A stretch of DNA of 64,000 nucleotides from an uncultured Mediterraneibacter sp. (lineage in GTDB: Bacteria > Bacillota > Clostridia > Lachnospirales > Lachnospiraceae), in the NCBI GenBank assembly GCA_944381935.1, contig CALWMN010000002.1:124001-188000 (forward strand), in the 5' to 3' direction. Shown here in pieces: positions 54,165 to 63,327 of the stretch. The notes beneath the pieces are model-generated. The model was not told the DNA's origin and ran no database searches. It was given only the letters and a program-made list of their open reading frames with translations. The position numbers were made by a program, and so were the translations under genes. Numbering within the stretch: the first letter of the stretch is position 1; every line of letters begins with the position of its first letter.

Positions 54165-55538
54165 ATGACACAGCAGCAGGATCCCCGGAGGCCCCAGGAA
54201 GAAAACAGGACAGAGAGGGGCAGTGTTTCGCCGGGAAAGACGATATTCAGAAAGGGGAGGATATCAAAAGCCAAAGAACAGTTTGCGAGGGGGGTTGCGA
54301 TGTTTTTTGTGATCGCTGCCTGCATTCTTTTTTATTTTGCGCTTCTCCGCGCCGCAGAGATTTCAGACGGCGTGAGGAAAATTTTCTCTGTCTCCAAGCC
54401 AATCATATATGGACTGGCTATCGCATATCTTTTAAATCCTATCGTAAAGGGGATCGATAAAAGGCTTCTGCCTTTTCTTGAGAAGAGGACACCGGGATTC
54501 AAGAAGAAAAGGCAGTTGTCAAGATCTGTCGGGATCCTGGTTTCAATCATGTTTCTTCTTGCGGTAATCGTGGCGCTCCTTAATATGATGATACCGGAAC
54601 TTTACAGGAGTATCCGGGACATGATCCTGACAGTCCCAAGCCAGATGAACCGGTTCCTGACTACTTTCGCTGAGATCAATTCAGGCGATACCACGCTTGA
54701 AAGGCTGCTGGAGAATATCATGGAGGAAGCTACCGCTTTCATTCAGAACTGGATGCGCACAGACCTGATGGCCAGGGTGAACGAGGTGATGTCAAGCCTG
54801 ACCGTCGGCGTGATCAATATTCTCAGAGAACTCTTAAACCTTGTCATCGGTCTCATTGTATCGGTATACGTGCTTTATAGTAAAGAAAAGTTTTCCAGGC
54901 AGAGCAAGAAAATTATCTATGCTGTCTTTCAGCCGCCAACCGCGAATATGATTCTGCATCTTACGGTCAAGAGCAACGAGATCTTCGGCGGATTTATCAT
55001 AGGAAAGATTATTGATTCAGCCATCATCGGCGTACTGTGCTTTATCGGACTGTCCATTCTGGATATGCCGTACACGATGCTGGTCAGCGTAATCGTCGGT
55101 GTGACGAATGTAATTCCCTTTTTCGGACCGTATATCGGAGCGATACCGAGTGCGGTCCTGATCCTCCTGGCAGATCCGAGAATGGGGGTCTATTTCATCA
55201 TTTTTATCATCGCGCTTCAGCAGTTTGACGGCAATGTACTGGGACCGAAGATCCTGGGAGATACCACCGGACTGTCGGCATTCTGGGTTGTATTCTCCAT
55301 CCTGATCGGAGGCGGGTTATTCGGATTCCCGGGAATGATCCTGGGAGTTCCCACCTTTGCGGTGATCTATTACATAGTGAATATGCTGGTGAACAGCAGG
55401 CTGGAGAGGAAGAAACTCCCGACACAGACTTCATGCTACGATGAAAATGCCCAAGTGGAGGATGACGGGACATTTGTACGTATAGAGAAAAATACAGATA
55501 AAGGAGAGAAAGAAAATGCCGATTCGAGTTCAGAATGA
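54165..55538 (+). CDS. AI-2E family transporter (PF01594 permease)
   Basis: This 457-residue protein has a basic N-terminal tail, about eight membrane helices and the family end FFGPYIGAIPSAVLILLADP, plus QQFDGNVLGPKILG. The family was named after an AI-2 exporter but members such as those that move ions are known, so the substrate is open. Its 3' end overlaps metA by 23 bases. The last 40 residues are hydrophilic and likely cytoplasmic. Confidence 0.88.
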   Translation: MTQQQDPRRPQEENRTERGSVSPGKTIFRKGRISKAKEQFARGVAMFFVIAACILFYFALLRAAEISDGVRKIFSVSKPIIYGLAIAYLLNPIVKGIDKRLLPFLEKRTPGFKKKRQLSRSVGILVSIMFLLAVIVALLNMMIPELYRSIRDMILTVPSQMNRFLTTFAEINSGDTTLERLLENIMEEATAFIQNWMRTDLMARVNEVMSSLTVGVINILRELLNLVIGLIVSVYVLYSKEKFSRQSKKIIYAVFQPPTANMILHLTVKSNEIFGGFIIGKIIDSAIIGVLCFIGLSILDMPYTMLVSVIVGVTNVIPFFGPYIGAIPSAVLILLADPRMGVYFIIFIIALQQFDGNVLGPKILGDTTGLSAFWVVFSILIGGGLFGFPGMILGVPTFAVIYYIVNMLVNSRLERKKLPTQTSCYDENAQVEDDGTFVRIEKNTDKGEKENADSSSE

Positions 55539-56436
55539 TTTGCCGGTAAAAGAGATACTGGAGCAGGAGAATATATTTGTCATGGATGAATACCGTGCAG
55601 CGCACCAGGATATCCGTCCGATCAGTATAGGGCTGCTCAATCTGATGCCTCTTAAGGAGGATACGGAGCTTCAGATTTTGAGATCGCTCTCGAACACACC
55701 GCTGCAGGTGGACGTGACGTTTGTCAGGGTGTCAAGCCATGTGTCAAAGAACACCTCGACAAGCCACATCTATAAATTTTATGAACCGTTTGAAAACATA
55801 AAGACGAAGAAATTCGATGGGTTTATTATCACCGGGGCGCCGGTGGAGCAGCTTCCGTTTGAAGAAGTGGATTATTGGGACGAGCTTCTGGAGATTATGG
55901 AGTGGAGCAAGACGAATGTGACCTCAACCCTGCATCTGTGCTGGGGAGCCCAGGCAGGCATCTACTATCATTACGGCATAGATAAGGTTCCTCTGCCGCA
56001 GAAGCTTTCAGGAGTATTCCGCCACCGTGTCAGGAACAGGAAGATTCCCCTTGTGAGAGGGTTTGACGACGTCTTTTTTGCCCCTCATTCCCGCTATACG
56101 GAAGTTCCGCAAAATCTCCTGGAAAAGGATGACAGGATCACGATCCTGGCGGATTCTTCGCGGGCAGGCGTATTTCTCTGTATGGCACGGGACGGAAGGC
56201 AGATTTTCGTCATGGGGCATCCCGAATACGACCGGGTGACATTGGATGCGGAGTATAAACGGGACACCGGAAAGGGACTTGACCCTCAGATACCGGAAAA
56301 CTATTATCCAGATGATGATCCCGAAAATAAACCGCTGCTTACGTGGAGGTCACATTCCAATAATCTCTATACAAACTGGCTGAACTATTACGTCTATCAG
56401 GTAACGCCGTACGACCTGTACGGGACGCCGTTTTAA
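55516..56436 (+). CDS. metA: Homoserine O-acetyltransferase (MetA family)
   Basis: MetA acylates homoserine in methionine synthesis. The 306-residue protein has the catalytic Cys142 in TLHLCWGAQAG and the segment ITGAPVEQLPFEEVDYW. Residue 111 is Glu, which in studied MetA proteins gives acetyl-CoA use, while Gly gives succinyl-CoA use; hence the acetyltransferase call. AGGAG precedes ATG 55516. It overlaps the permease gene. No SAM or Met leader is visible upstream, so control of this gene is unclear. Confidence 0.93.
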   Translation: MPIRVQNDLPVKEILEQENIFVMDEYRAAHQDIRPISIGLLNLMPLKEDTELQILRSLSNTPLQVDVTFVRVSSHVSKNTSTSHIYKFYEPFENIKTKKFDGFIITGAPVEQLPFEEVDYWDELLEIMEWSKTNVTSTLHLCWGAQAGIYYHYGIDKVPLPQKLSGVFRHRVRNRKIPLVRGFDDVFFAPHSRYTEVPQNLLEKDDRITILADSSRAGVFLCMARDGRQIFVMGHPEYDRVTLDAEYKRDTGKGLDPQIPENYYPDDDPENKPLLTWRSHSNNLYTNWLNYYVYQVTPYDLYGTPF

Positions 56437-56464
56437 ATCTATTCACATACAGGAGGAACCTGAA

Positions 56465-57652
56465 ATGGAGATACATTTTTCAGATAAGGTAAACAGTATT
56501 CAGCCGGGAATCTTCGGGGCGCTGAATGAGAAAAAGGAGGAGATGCTCCGCACGGGCAGAAAGGTGTACAACCTTTCTGTCGGGACCCCGGACTTCAAAC
56601 CGGCGCCCCATGTGATGCGGGCGATGCAGGAGGCATGTGGGAAACCGGAGAACTACAGGTATTCCCTGGCGGACCTCCCGGAACTCCTGGAGGCGGTTCA
56701 GTACCGATATGAAAAGCGGTTTCATGTGAAGCTGGGGACAGATGAGATCATGTCTGTCTACGGCTCCCAGGAGGCGATGGCCCATATCGGCATCGCGCTT
56801 TGCGATCCGGGGGATGTGATCCTTGTGCCGAACCCGGGATACCCCATGTTTGAGATGAGCGGAATTATGGCAGGAGCCAGAGCCGAGTACTATATGATCG
56901 AAGAGAAAAACGGCTACCTACCGGACTTGGACAATATCCCGCAGGAGGTCCTGGAAAGGGCAAAATATATGATTGTATCCTATCCTCTGAATCCGGTATG
57001 CGTGTGTGCGCCGGATGACTTTTATGAAAGGCTGATCGCATTTGCAAAGGAACACCAGATCGTGGTCCTGCATGATAACGCCTATTCTGACATTACGTTT
57101 ACTGACAGGCCGGGAAGATCCTTCCTGTCTTTTGATGGGGCGAAAGAGGTTGGCGTGGAATTTTATTCCCTGTCCAAATCCTACAATCTGACCGGGGCCA
57201 GGATTTCATTTGTTGTGGGGAACCGTGAGATCGTCAGAAAGTTCCGCCTCCTGCGTTCCCAGATCGATTATGGCATCTTCTATCCGGTGCAGTATGCGGC
57301 GATTGCGGCCCTGACAGGGCCGGATGATTTTATCGAGGAGCAGAGGCAGGAATACGCGGCACGCAACAGAGCGCTCTGCCGGGGGCTTCGCAGGATCGGA
57401 TGGGAGGTTCCCGACAGCCAGGGGACGATGTTCGTCTGGGCAAAGATTCCGCAAGGGTATGAGTCCTCTGCCGATTTCTGCATGAAGCTGATGGAGAAGA
57501 CCGGTGTGATCGTGACGCCCGGGAGCGCGTTCGGCAGCAATGGGGAAGGATATGTGAGGATGGCCCTTGTGGCAGATGAGGATACGATTCATGAGATCGT
57601 CCGCGTGCTCGATGAGTCGGGAATCTTTCGCGGACAGGGGAAGAGGATTTGA
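56465..57652 (+). CDS. PLP-dependent aminotransferase (LL-DAP/aspartate type)
   Basis: This 395-residue class I aminotransferase has the opening VNSIQPGIFGALNEKK, the loop SYPLNPVCVCAPDDF in place of the usual NNPTG, HDNAYSDITF and the PLP lysine in YSLSKSYNLTGARISF (Lys238). The overall form is close to LL-diaminopimelate or alanine/aspartate aminotransferases of clostridia. The missing NNPTG may mark a special substrate. It sits 28 bases after metA and may act on a methionine or lysine pathway acid. Confidence 0.88.
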   Translation: MEIHFSDKVNSIQPGIFGALNEKKEEMLRTGRKVYNLSVGTPDFKPAPHVMRAMQEACGKPENYRYSLADLPELLEAVQYRYEKRFHVKLGTDEIMSVYGSQEAMAHIGIALCDPGDVILVPNPGYPMFEMSGIMAGARAEYYMIEEKNGYLPDLDNIPQEVLERAKYMIVSYPLNPVCVCAPDDFYERLIAFAKEHQIVVLHDNAYSDITFTDRPGRSFLSFDGAKEVGVEFYSLSKSYNLTGARISFVVGNREIVRKFRLLRSQIDYGIFYPVQYAAIAALTGPDDFIEEQRQEYAARNRALCRGLRRIGWEVPDSQGTMFVWAKIPQGYESSADFCMKLMEKTGVIVTPGSAFGSNGEGYVRMALVADEDTIHEIVRVLDESGIFRGQGKRI

Positions 57653-57685
57653 CGCGGGGAGAAAGCAGGAGTAGGAGCAGAGAAG

Positions 57686-58207
57686 ATGAACAGGATTGCC
57701 AGATTTGAGAAAGTGAGTTTGGAACAGTTCCGTGAAGGATGGAGCGACAGCTTCCAGACTGCGGATGAGAATGAAGTAAGGGAGATCTACGCCGGGATAT
57801 GCCTGCCCCGAAGGGCAACGGCAGGAAGCGCGGGGTATGATTTTTTCGCCCCGGCAGAGCTGTCGCTAAAACCCGGGGAAACAGTAAAGATCCCGACCGG
57901 CATCCGGGTGTGGATGGAGCCGGGATGGGTCTTGAAATGTTACCCGAGAAGCGGACTTGGATTCAAATACAGACTGCAGCTTAACAATACAGTCGGTATC
58001 ATAGACAGCGATTATTATTTCTCTGATAATGAGGGGCATATTTTTGCAAAGATTACCAATGACACGAATGAGGGGCGCACGGTGGAACTGGCGCGGGGGG
58101 ACGGATTCATGCAGGGGATCTTTGTCGAATACGGGATCACCGTGGATGATGATGTGACAGATATCCGGAACGGAGGATTTGGAAGTACGACAAAACAAAA
58201 GGCATAA
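57686..58207 (+). CDS. dut: dUTP diphosphatase (Dut family)
   Basis: Dut hydrolyses dUTP to dUMP and keeps uracil out of DNA. The 173-residue protein has the motifs ATAGSAGYDF, PRSGLGFKYRLQLNNTVGIIDSDYY and a C-terminal GFGSTTK. The sequence resembles the trimeric type, with an extra N-terminal stretch of about 35 residues. It follows the aminotransferase by 33 bases. Its end lies just before the SpoVAF-like gene. Confidence 0.9.
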   Translation: MNRIARFEKVSLEQFREGWSDSFQTADENEVREIYAGICLPRRATAGSAGYDFFAPAELSLKPGETVKIPTGIRVWMEPGWVLKCYPRSGLGFKYRLQLNNTVGIIDSDYYFSDNEGHIFAKITNDTNEGRTVELARGDGFMQGIFVEYGITVDDDVTDIRNGGFGSTTKQKA

Positions 58208-58283
58208 ATGTATATTCTGGGAAGAGAAGGGGATGCTAACCATAGAAAACGCTGAGCCTTGGGCTGAAAAGGGGAATGATTCT

Positions 58284-59651
58284 ATGGTAGAAAAGAACGA
58301 GAAGAAAATCAGTGCTTCTTTTGAAGAGAATATCACATATATGAACCAGGTGCTTCCTGTGAAAGAGAGTTTCGATATCATAAGAAGAGAAATTGAAATC
58401 GGAGGGAGGGCGTCTGTTTTTTACTACATCGACGGATTCATAAAGGATGAAGCGATGTTGAAACTGATGGACTCCTTCCTTTCTGTGTCTGAGGATGACA
58501 TGCCGGATGACGCGGAGGGGTTTTCCAGGAAAAACATACCGTATGTAGAGGTGGACATCATGGAGGACTTTGACCAGGTCTTAAGAAACGTGCTCTCGGG
58601 TGCGGCTGTGCTGTTCATTGACGGGTACGGGGAGTGCATTTCCATTGACTGCCGGACTTACCCGGCGCGGAGTGTGGACGAGCCGGATAAGGATAAATCC
58701 TTAAGGGGGTCGAGGGACGGGTTTGTTGAGACGATTGTGTTTAATACCGCCCTGATACGGCGGAGGATACGTGATCCTCATCTTGTCATGGAAATGACGG
58801 AGGCAGGACAGGCATCCCGGACGGATATCGCCATCTGCTACATGCAGGACCGCGTTGACCGGGAACTTCTGGACAATCTGAAGAAACGGATTGAGAGCCT
58901 GAACGTGGGCGACCTCAGGATGAACCAGCAGAGTCTTGCCGAGGCACTGTTTAAGCGTAAATGGTTTAATCCGTTCCCCAAGTTTAAGTTCACGGAGCGC
59001 CCGGATACTGCGGCTGCCTGTGTATTGGAAGGGAAAGTCGTGATACTTGTGGATAATTCTCCGTCCGCCATGATTCTTCCCACTTCGATACTGGATATGA
59101 TAGAGGAAGCGAATGATTATTATTTCCCGACGGTTACGGCAGTTTATCTGAAAGTTACAAGGGCGCTTATCACATTTGCCACTGTTTTCTTTACGCCGCT
59201 ATATCTTTTGTTCATGCAGAATCTGCAGTGGCTCCCGGATGTGTTTTCATTTGTCGCGGTGCGGGATACGGTAAACATCCCCCTGATTTTCCAGTTCCTG
59301 CTTTTGGAGATATCCATTGACGGGCTCAGGCTTGCCGCAATGAACACGCCGACTATGCTGAGTACGCCCCTGAGCGTGATCGCCGGTATCGTGATGGGAG
59401 AGTTTTCGGTCCAGTCAGGATGGTTTAACTCGGAGGTCATGCTGTATATGGCATTTGTCGCGGTGGCAAATTATACGCAGCCTAATTTTGAACTCGGGTA
59501 TGCCCTGAAATTCATGCGCCTGATGCTGCTTGTCCTGACGGCCTGGCTCAATCTGTACGGGTTTATTCTCGGATGTATTTTCGTGTTATGTTTCCTTATT
59601 TTCAACAAGACGCTTTCGGGACGGAATTATATGAATATCAAGCTGAATTAA
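58284..59651 (+). CDS. Spore germination protein, SpoVAF/GerA A-subunit type
   Basis: This 455-residue protein has a soluble N-terminal half and a C-terminal membrane half (about five helices from about residue 290), as in GerA and SpoVAF proteins. Features are SFDIIRREIEIGGR at the start, RTDIAICYMQDRVD and the PFPKFKFTERPD/ILPTSILDMIEEANDYYF segment. ATG 58284 is preferred, nine bases after AGGGG; ATG 58233 and a start at 58179 inside dut are alternatives. SpoVAF-like proteins act in spore germination. No GerB or GerC partner lies next to it. Confidence 0.88.
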   Translation: MVEKNEKKISASFEENITYMNQVLPVKESFDIIRREIEIGGRASVFYYIDGFIKDEAMLKLMDSFLSVSEDDMPDDAEGFSRKNIPYVEVDIMEDFDQVLRNVLSGAAVLFIDGYGECISIDCRTYPARSVDEPDKDKSLRGSRDGFVETIVFNTALIRRRIRDPHLVMEMTEAGQASRTDIAICYMQDRVDRELLDNLKKRIESLNVGDLRMNQQSLAEALFKRKWFNPFPKFKFTERPDTAAACVLEGKVVILVDNSPSAMILPTSILDMIEEANDYYFPTVTAVYLKVTRALITFATVFFTPLYLLFMQNLQWLPDVFSFVAVRDTVNIPLIFQFLLLEISIDGLRLAAMNTPTMLSTPLSVIAGIVMGEFSVQSGWFNSEVMLYMAFVAVANYTQPNFELGYALKFMRLMLLVLTAWLNLYGFILGCIFVLCFLIFNKTLSGRNYMNIKLN

Positions 59652-59659
59652 GACAGTTT

Positions 59660-59687
59660 TGCCGGGAGATCGCAGGATGTCCCGGCA
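59660..59687 (+). other. Hairpin after the SpoVAF-like gene
   Basis: TGCCGGGA pairs with TCCCGGCA around a 12-base loop. No T-run follows, so termination is uncertain. Confidence 0.35.
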
Positions 59688-59717
59688 TGTCATGTCAGGC
59701 TGGACTTCAAAAAAATT

Positions 59718-59746
59718 TTGCCTATTATATGAAAAGATGATATGAT
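59718..59746 (+). promoter_or_regulatory. Promoter for degV
   Basis: TTGCCT (59718-59723), 17 bases and TATGAT (59741-59746). Confidence 0.65.
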
Positions 59747-59814
59747 AGTAAAGGACGGTAGGGATACAAGGGAACAGAGATAAAGTGAAATGGAAATATA
59801 GGAGGAATCATAAA

Positions 59815-60678
59815 ATGAGAGATTTTGTAATCACAGTGAACAGTACGGTTGATCTGCCAAGAGAATGGCTGGAAGAGCGCCACGTCCCGGTTATGCCGCT
59901 GAAATATACGATTGACGGCGAGACGTACACCGATATGTACGGATTGTCTGCAAAAGAATTTTTTGCAAAACTCAGGGAAGGACATATGTCTGTCACCTCC
60001 CAGATTAATCCTGATGAGGCTGTGGATATGCTGGAGCCGTTTCTGAAGGAAGGAAAGGATATCCTCCATCTTGGATTTTCTTCCGGGTTAAGCGGTACGC
60101 TGAACAGTATGAAAATAGCGGCGTCTGAGCTTTCTGAAAAGTACCCGGAAGCAAAAATCATTGTCATAGACACCCTGTGTGCGTGCCTGGGCGAAGGCCT
60201 CCTTTTGTACAAAACCCTTCAGTTAAAGGAACAGGGTAAAAATATCGACGAGATAGCCCAGTGGGCAGAGGAAAATAAACTCCACGTGTGCCACAATGTG
60301 ACTGTGGACGACTTGAACCACCTGCACCGGGGCGGGCGTATTTCAAAGACAACAGCGGTTCTGGGAACGCTCGTCCAGATCAAGCCGATCATACATATGG
60401 ACAATGAGGGAAAGCTCCAGGTGATCGGAAAAGAACGCGGACGGAAAAAATCTCTGAACAGGATTGTAGATATGGCGGTTGGACAGTCAAAAGGCTGGGA
60501 TAATGATATCGTCATGATTACACACGGGGACTGCCTGGAAGACGCGGAGTATGTGGCAAAGCTTGTCAGGGAAAAGATGGGAGTCGACAATATTCTGATC
60601 AATAACATCGGAACCGTCATCGGCAGCCATACAGGTCCGGGTGTTGTGGCAGTATTCTGCATGGGAGACCACAGATGA
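59815..60678 (+). CDS. DegV family fatty-acid-binding protein
   Basis: This 287-residue protein has the DegV opening ITVNSTVDLPREW, the HLGFSSGLSGTLNSM segment and the lipid-binding HRGGRISKTTA region. DegV/FakB proteins present fatty acids to the kinase FakA; no fakA is in the window. The start is ATG 59815, 10 bases after AGGAGG. A terminator follows. Confidence 0.9.
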   Translation: MRDFVITVNSTVDLPREWLEERHVPVMPLKYTIDGETYTDMYGLSAKEFFAKLREGHMSVTSQINPDEAVDMLEPFLKEGKDILHLGFSSGLSGTLNSMKIAASELSEKYPEAKIIVIDTLCACLGEGLLLYKTLQLKEQGKNIDEIAQWAEENKLHVCHNVTVDDLNHLHRGGRISKTTAVLGTLVQIKPIIHMDNEGKLQVIGKERGRKKSLNRIVDMAVGQSKGWDNDIVMITHGDCLEDAEYVAKLVREKMGVDNILINNIGTVIGSHTGPGVVAVFCMGDHR

Positions 60679-60732
60679 TGCGGAGCCATTTCCACCTCAG
60701 AAAGAGGGCGTCAGCCTTTAAGAGTATCATTA

Positions 60733-60770
60733 CCCTGCGGCTATATGTCCGCAGGGCCTTTCTTTCGCGG
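60733..60770 (+). terminator. Terminator after degV
   Basis: CCCTGCGG and CCGCAGGG pair around eight bases, followed by CCTTTCTTTC. Confidence 0.85.
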
Positions 60771-60795
60771 GGCTGATAAAACTTGGGATAAGATA

Positions 60796-60824
60796 TTGAC
60801 AAGATAAGAGGAATGTGATAAATT
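60796..60824 (+). promoter_or_regulatory. Promoter for infC-rpmI-rplT
   Basis: TTGACA (60796-60801), 17 bases and TAAATT (60819-60824). Confidence 0.75.
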
Positions 60825-60830
60825 ACTATT

Positions 60831-61015
60831 TGCGTTAAGCAAAAAACAAAGTAGAGTATCCACTCTCACCGCAGCACAATCGGGTGACTGACGGTCTGAT
60901 ATTGAAGAAAAGTTTCCCGGGACGCGGGAAGGCTTTATTGATTGTCGGGTGGATATGATATTCACTCGTTTTTTTGTGTTTTCGCAGAGGGAACCTGAAA
61001 GGAAATTCATTTGAC
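60831..61015 (+). promoter_or_regulatory. L20-type attenuator leader of infC-rpmI-rplT
   Basis: The 200-base leader can form competing structures. TATCCAC near 60857 can pair with GTGGATA near 60950, which would block the terminator at 60946. In Firmicutes such leaders let ribosomal protein L20 control its own operon. I assign it by position and the pairing choice, not by a full match to the known model. Confidence 0.7.
60946..60976 (+). terminator. Terminator in the infC leader
   Basis: CGGGTGGATA and TATTCACTCG pair (with G-U) around TGA, followed by seven T. It lies 55 bases before the infC start, consistent with attenuation. Confidence 0.82.
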
Positions 61016-61029
61016 GGAGGTATACGACA

Positions 61030-61536
61030 ATTAGCGATTTAATGATTAACGATCAGATCAGGGACAGAGAAGTACGTTTGATCGGAGAGGATGGGGAACA
61101 GTTAGGCATCATGTCAGCCAGAGAGGCATTGAAGATTGCTGCGGAGGCGGAGCTCGACCTGGTTAAGATCGCGCCAACGGCAAAGCCGCCGGTCTGCAAG
61201 ATCATCGACTACGGCAAGTACAGATACGAGCAGGCAAGAAAGGAAAAAGAGGCTAAGAAAAAGCAGAGAACTGTTGAGATCAAGGAAGTGCGTCTATCAC
61301 CGAACATTGACACGAATGACCTTAACACCAAAGTGAACAACGCGAAGAAGTTCATCGCGAAGGGAAATAAGGTGAAAGTCACACTGCGTTTCCGCGGAAG
61401 AGAGATGGCTCATGTCCAGCAGAGCAGACACATCCTGGACGACTTTGCAGAGATGCTTTCGGAGGTTGCCGTGGTTGAGAAGGCAGCTAAGCTGGAAGGC
61501 AGAAATATGAGCATGGTTTTAACTGAAAAACGTTAA
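61030..61536 (+). CDS. infC: Translation initiation factor IF-3, starting at ATT
   Basis: IF-3 checks start codons and keeps ribosomal subunits apart. The 168-residue protein begins [19 protein letters not shown] and contains the linker [16 protein letters not shown] and the C-terminal domain with [13 protein letters not shown]. The start is ATT 61030: GGAGGT at 61016-61021 is eight bases before it, while the first ATG, 61042, would be 20 bases away. Rare ATT starts in infC allow IF-3 to limit its own translation in other bacteria. The operon continues with rpmI and rplT. Confidence 0.93.
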   Translation: MSDLMINDQIRDREVRLIGEDGEQLGIMSAREALKIAAEAELDLVKIAPTAKPPVCKIIDYGKYRYEQARKEKEAKKKQRTVEIKEVRLSPNIDTNDLNTKVNNAKKFIAKGNKVKVTLRFRGREMAHVQQSRHILDDFAEMLSEVAVVEKAAKLEGRNMSMVLTEKR

Positions 61537-61592
61537 AAATATATTCCGGGATGGATATCCTGAAAGGCAGCACAATAAAGGAGGAAATTATC

Positions 61593-61790
61593 ATGCCAAA
61601 AATCAAAACAAATAGAGCGGCAGCAAAACGCTTCAAAAAGACAGGTACAGGGAAACTGAAAAGAAATAAAGCATACAAGAGCCATATCTTAACCAAGAAG
61701 TCTACAAAGAGAAAAAGAAATCTCAGACAGTCGACTATCACGGATGCAACCAATGTAAAGAGCATGAAAAAGGTATTGCCGTATCTGTAA
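61593..61790 (+). CDS. rpmI: Ribosomal protein L35
   Basis: The 65-residue protein is basic and opens [20 protein letters not shown], the signature of L35. AAAGGAGG precedes ATG 61593. It belongs to the large subunit. The order infC-rpmI-rplT is the common bacterial one, which supports the call. Confidence 0.97.
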   Translation: MPKIKTNRAAAKRFKKTGTGKLKRNKAYKSHILTKKSTKRKRNLRQSTITDATNVKSMKKVLPYL

Positions 61791-61822
61791 GATTTGGGAA
61801 GTTGATGAAGGAGGATTAGGAA

Positions 61823-62179
61823 ATGGCAAGAATCAAAGGCGGAATGAACGCTAAGAAGAAACATAACAGAACACTGAAACTGGCGAAAGGATACAGAGGC
61901 GCGCGCTCCAAGCAGTACAGAGTGGCTAAGCAGTCTGTCATGAGGGCCCTTACGTCTGCTTATGCAGGAAGAAAGCAGCGCAAGCGCCAGATGAGACAGC
62001 TCTGGATTGCCCGTATCAATGCTGCGGCAAGGATGAACGGACTTTCCTACAGCAAGTTCATGCACGGGCTGAAGCTGGCAAATGTTGACATGAACAGGAA
62101 AATGCTGGCTGAGCTGGCAGTAAACGACAAAGAGGCGTTTGCGACACTTGCGGCACTTGCAAAAGAGAAAGTGGCGTAG
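61823..62179 (+). CDS. rplT: Ribosomal protein L20
   Basis: The 118-residue protein is very basic and opens [25 protein letters not shown], the L20 signature, with [20 protein letters not shown] in the globular part. L20 helps assemble the 50S subunit and in Firmicutes represses its own operon through the leader. GAAGGAGG precedes the ATG. Confidence 0.98.
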   Translation: MARIKGGMNAKKKHNRTLKLAKGYRGARSKQYRVAKQSVMRALTSAYAGRKQRKRQMRQLWIARINAAARMNGLSYSKFMHGLKLANVDMNRKMLAELAVNDKEAFATLAALAKEKVA

Positions 62180-62195
62180 TAAAATAGAAGCAGAG

Positions 62196-62231
62196 ACCCG
62201 GTCCCGATGGGGATTCGGGTTTTTCTTTTTT
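62196..62231 (+). terminator. Terminator after rplT
   Basis: ACCCG..GTCCC pairs with GGGAT..CGGGT, followed by TTTTTCTTTTTT. Confidence 0.88.
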
Positions 62232-62247
62232 AAGGGGAGTGATGACT

Positions 62248-63267
62248 ATGAGAAACCATGAAGTGACAGCCTGCCAGCCGCTGCTGGGCCCCGACGGCAG
62301 GATCACAGAGCCGGGCTGGGCGAGGCGTCCGGTATGGGAATATGACAGGAGCCAGATTACCTCTCCGGCATTCCGCATTAAGGAGTGGGACTACTATCTT
62401 GTCATGAACGGGCAGTACGGGGCAGCTTTTACACTTTCGGACAACGGGTATGTGGGCCTGCAATCTGTTTCCCTGCTGGACTTCGGCGAAAAGTGGGAAC
62501 ATACGGAGACAATCCTGACGCCGTTCCCTATGGGGAAGATGGGGATGCCATCTTCATCAGAGTCGGGAAAGACGGTATACCATGATAAAAGACTGAGGAT
62601 GGAGTTCGCTGTGGAGGACGGGAAAAGGAAAATTTCCTGTGATTTTAAGGACTTTTATAAGGGAAAACCTCTCTACTGCGAGATCACACTTGAACAGCCG
62701 GACATGGATTCGGTGGTGACGGCGACGCCATGGACAGGGAAGAAGGCGTTCTACTATAACAGAAAAATCAACTGCATGCCAGCCGGGGGATATCTGTCCT
62801 GGGATGACCATACATTCTGGTTTTACCCGGATAAGGATTACGGGACTTTTGACTGGGGCAGGGGAGTGTGGCCCTATGATAATACGTGGTACTGGAGCTC
62901 GGGCAACGGGACGATAGGAGGAAAGCCTTTCGGGTTTAATGTCGGATACGGCTTTGGAGATACAGCGGCAGCATCCGAAAATATCCTTTTTTATGACGGC
63001 ATCGGGCATAAGCTTGATGATGTCAGGTTCCATATTCCGAAAGATGATTTCATGAAGCCGTGGATGCTCTCATCGAGTGACGGCAGATTTGAGATGGAGT
63101 TTGTGCCGGTGCTCGACCGGGCAGCGCATCTGTCCGCCCTTGCCTTTGCATCGGACCAGCATCAGGTGTTCGGCAGGATGAGCGGACGTGCGGAGCTGGA
63201 TGACGGGACGTTTATTGAACTGAAGGACTTCATGTGCTTTGCGCAGAAGGTCCATAACCGATCTTAG
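62248..63267 (+). CDS. DUF2804 family protein
   Basis: This 339-residue soluble protein belongs to DUF2804, recognised by the opening TACQPLLGPDGRITEPGWARRP, the repeated Trp/Tyr-rich strands such as GTFDWGRGVWPYDNTWYWSSG, and the late KDDFMKPWMLSSSDGRFEMEF. It is rich in aromatic residues, as in beta-barrel or glycan-binding folds. ATG 62248 lies eight bases behind AAGGGGAG; GTG 62239 and ATG 62242 are too close. The function is unknown. Confidence 0.9.
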   Translation: MRNHEVTACQPLLGPDGRITEPGWARRPVWEYDRSQITSPAFRIKEWDYYLVMNGQYGAAFTLSDNGYVGLQSVSLLDFGEKWEHTETILTPFPMGKMGMPSSSESGKTVYHDKRLRMEFAVEDGKRKISCDFKDFYKGKPLYCEITLEQPDMDSVVTATPWTGKKAFYYNRKINCMPAGGYLSWDDHTFWFYPDKDYGTFDWGRGVWPYDNTWYWSSGNGTIGGKPFGFNVGYGFGDTAAASENILFYDGIGHKLDDVRFHIPKDDFMKPWMLSSSDGRFEMEFVPVLDRAAHLSALAFASDQHQVFGRMSGRAELDDGTFIELKDFMCFAQKVHNRS

Positions 63268-63292
63268 AAGGGCAGAAAACATGAGAAAATCA

Positions 63293-63321
63293 TTGACATT
63301 CTTACTGCAACGTGATAAAGT
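63293..63321 (+). promoter_or_regulatory. Promoter of the tryptophan T-box leader
   Basis: TTGACA (63293-63298), 17 bases and TAAAGT (63316-63321). Confidence 0.75.
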
Positions 63322-63327
63322 ACCTTT

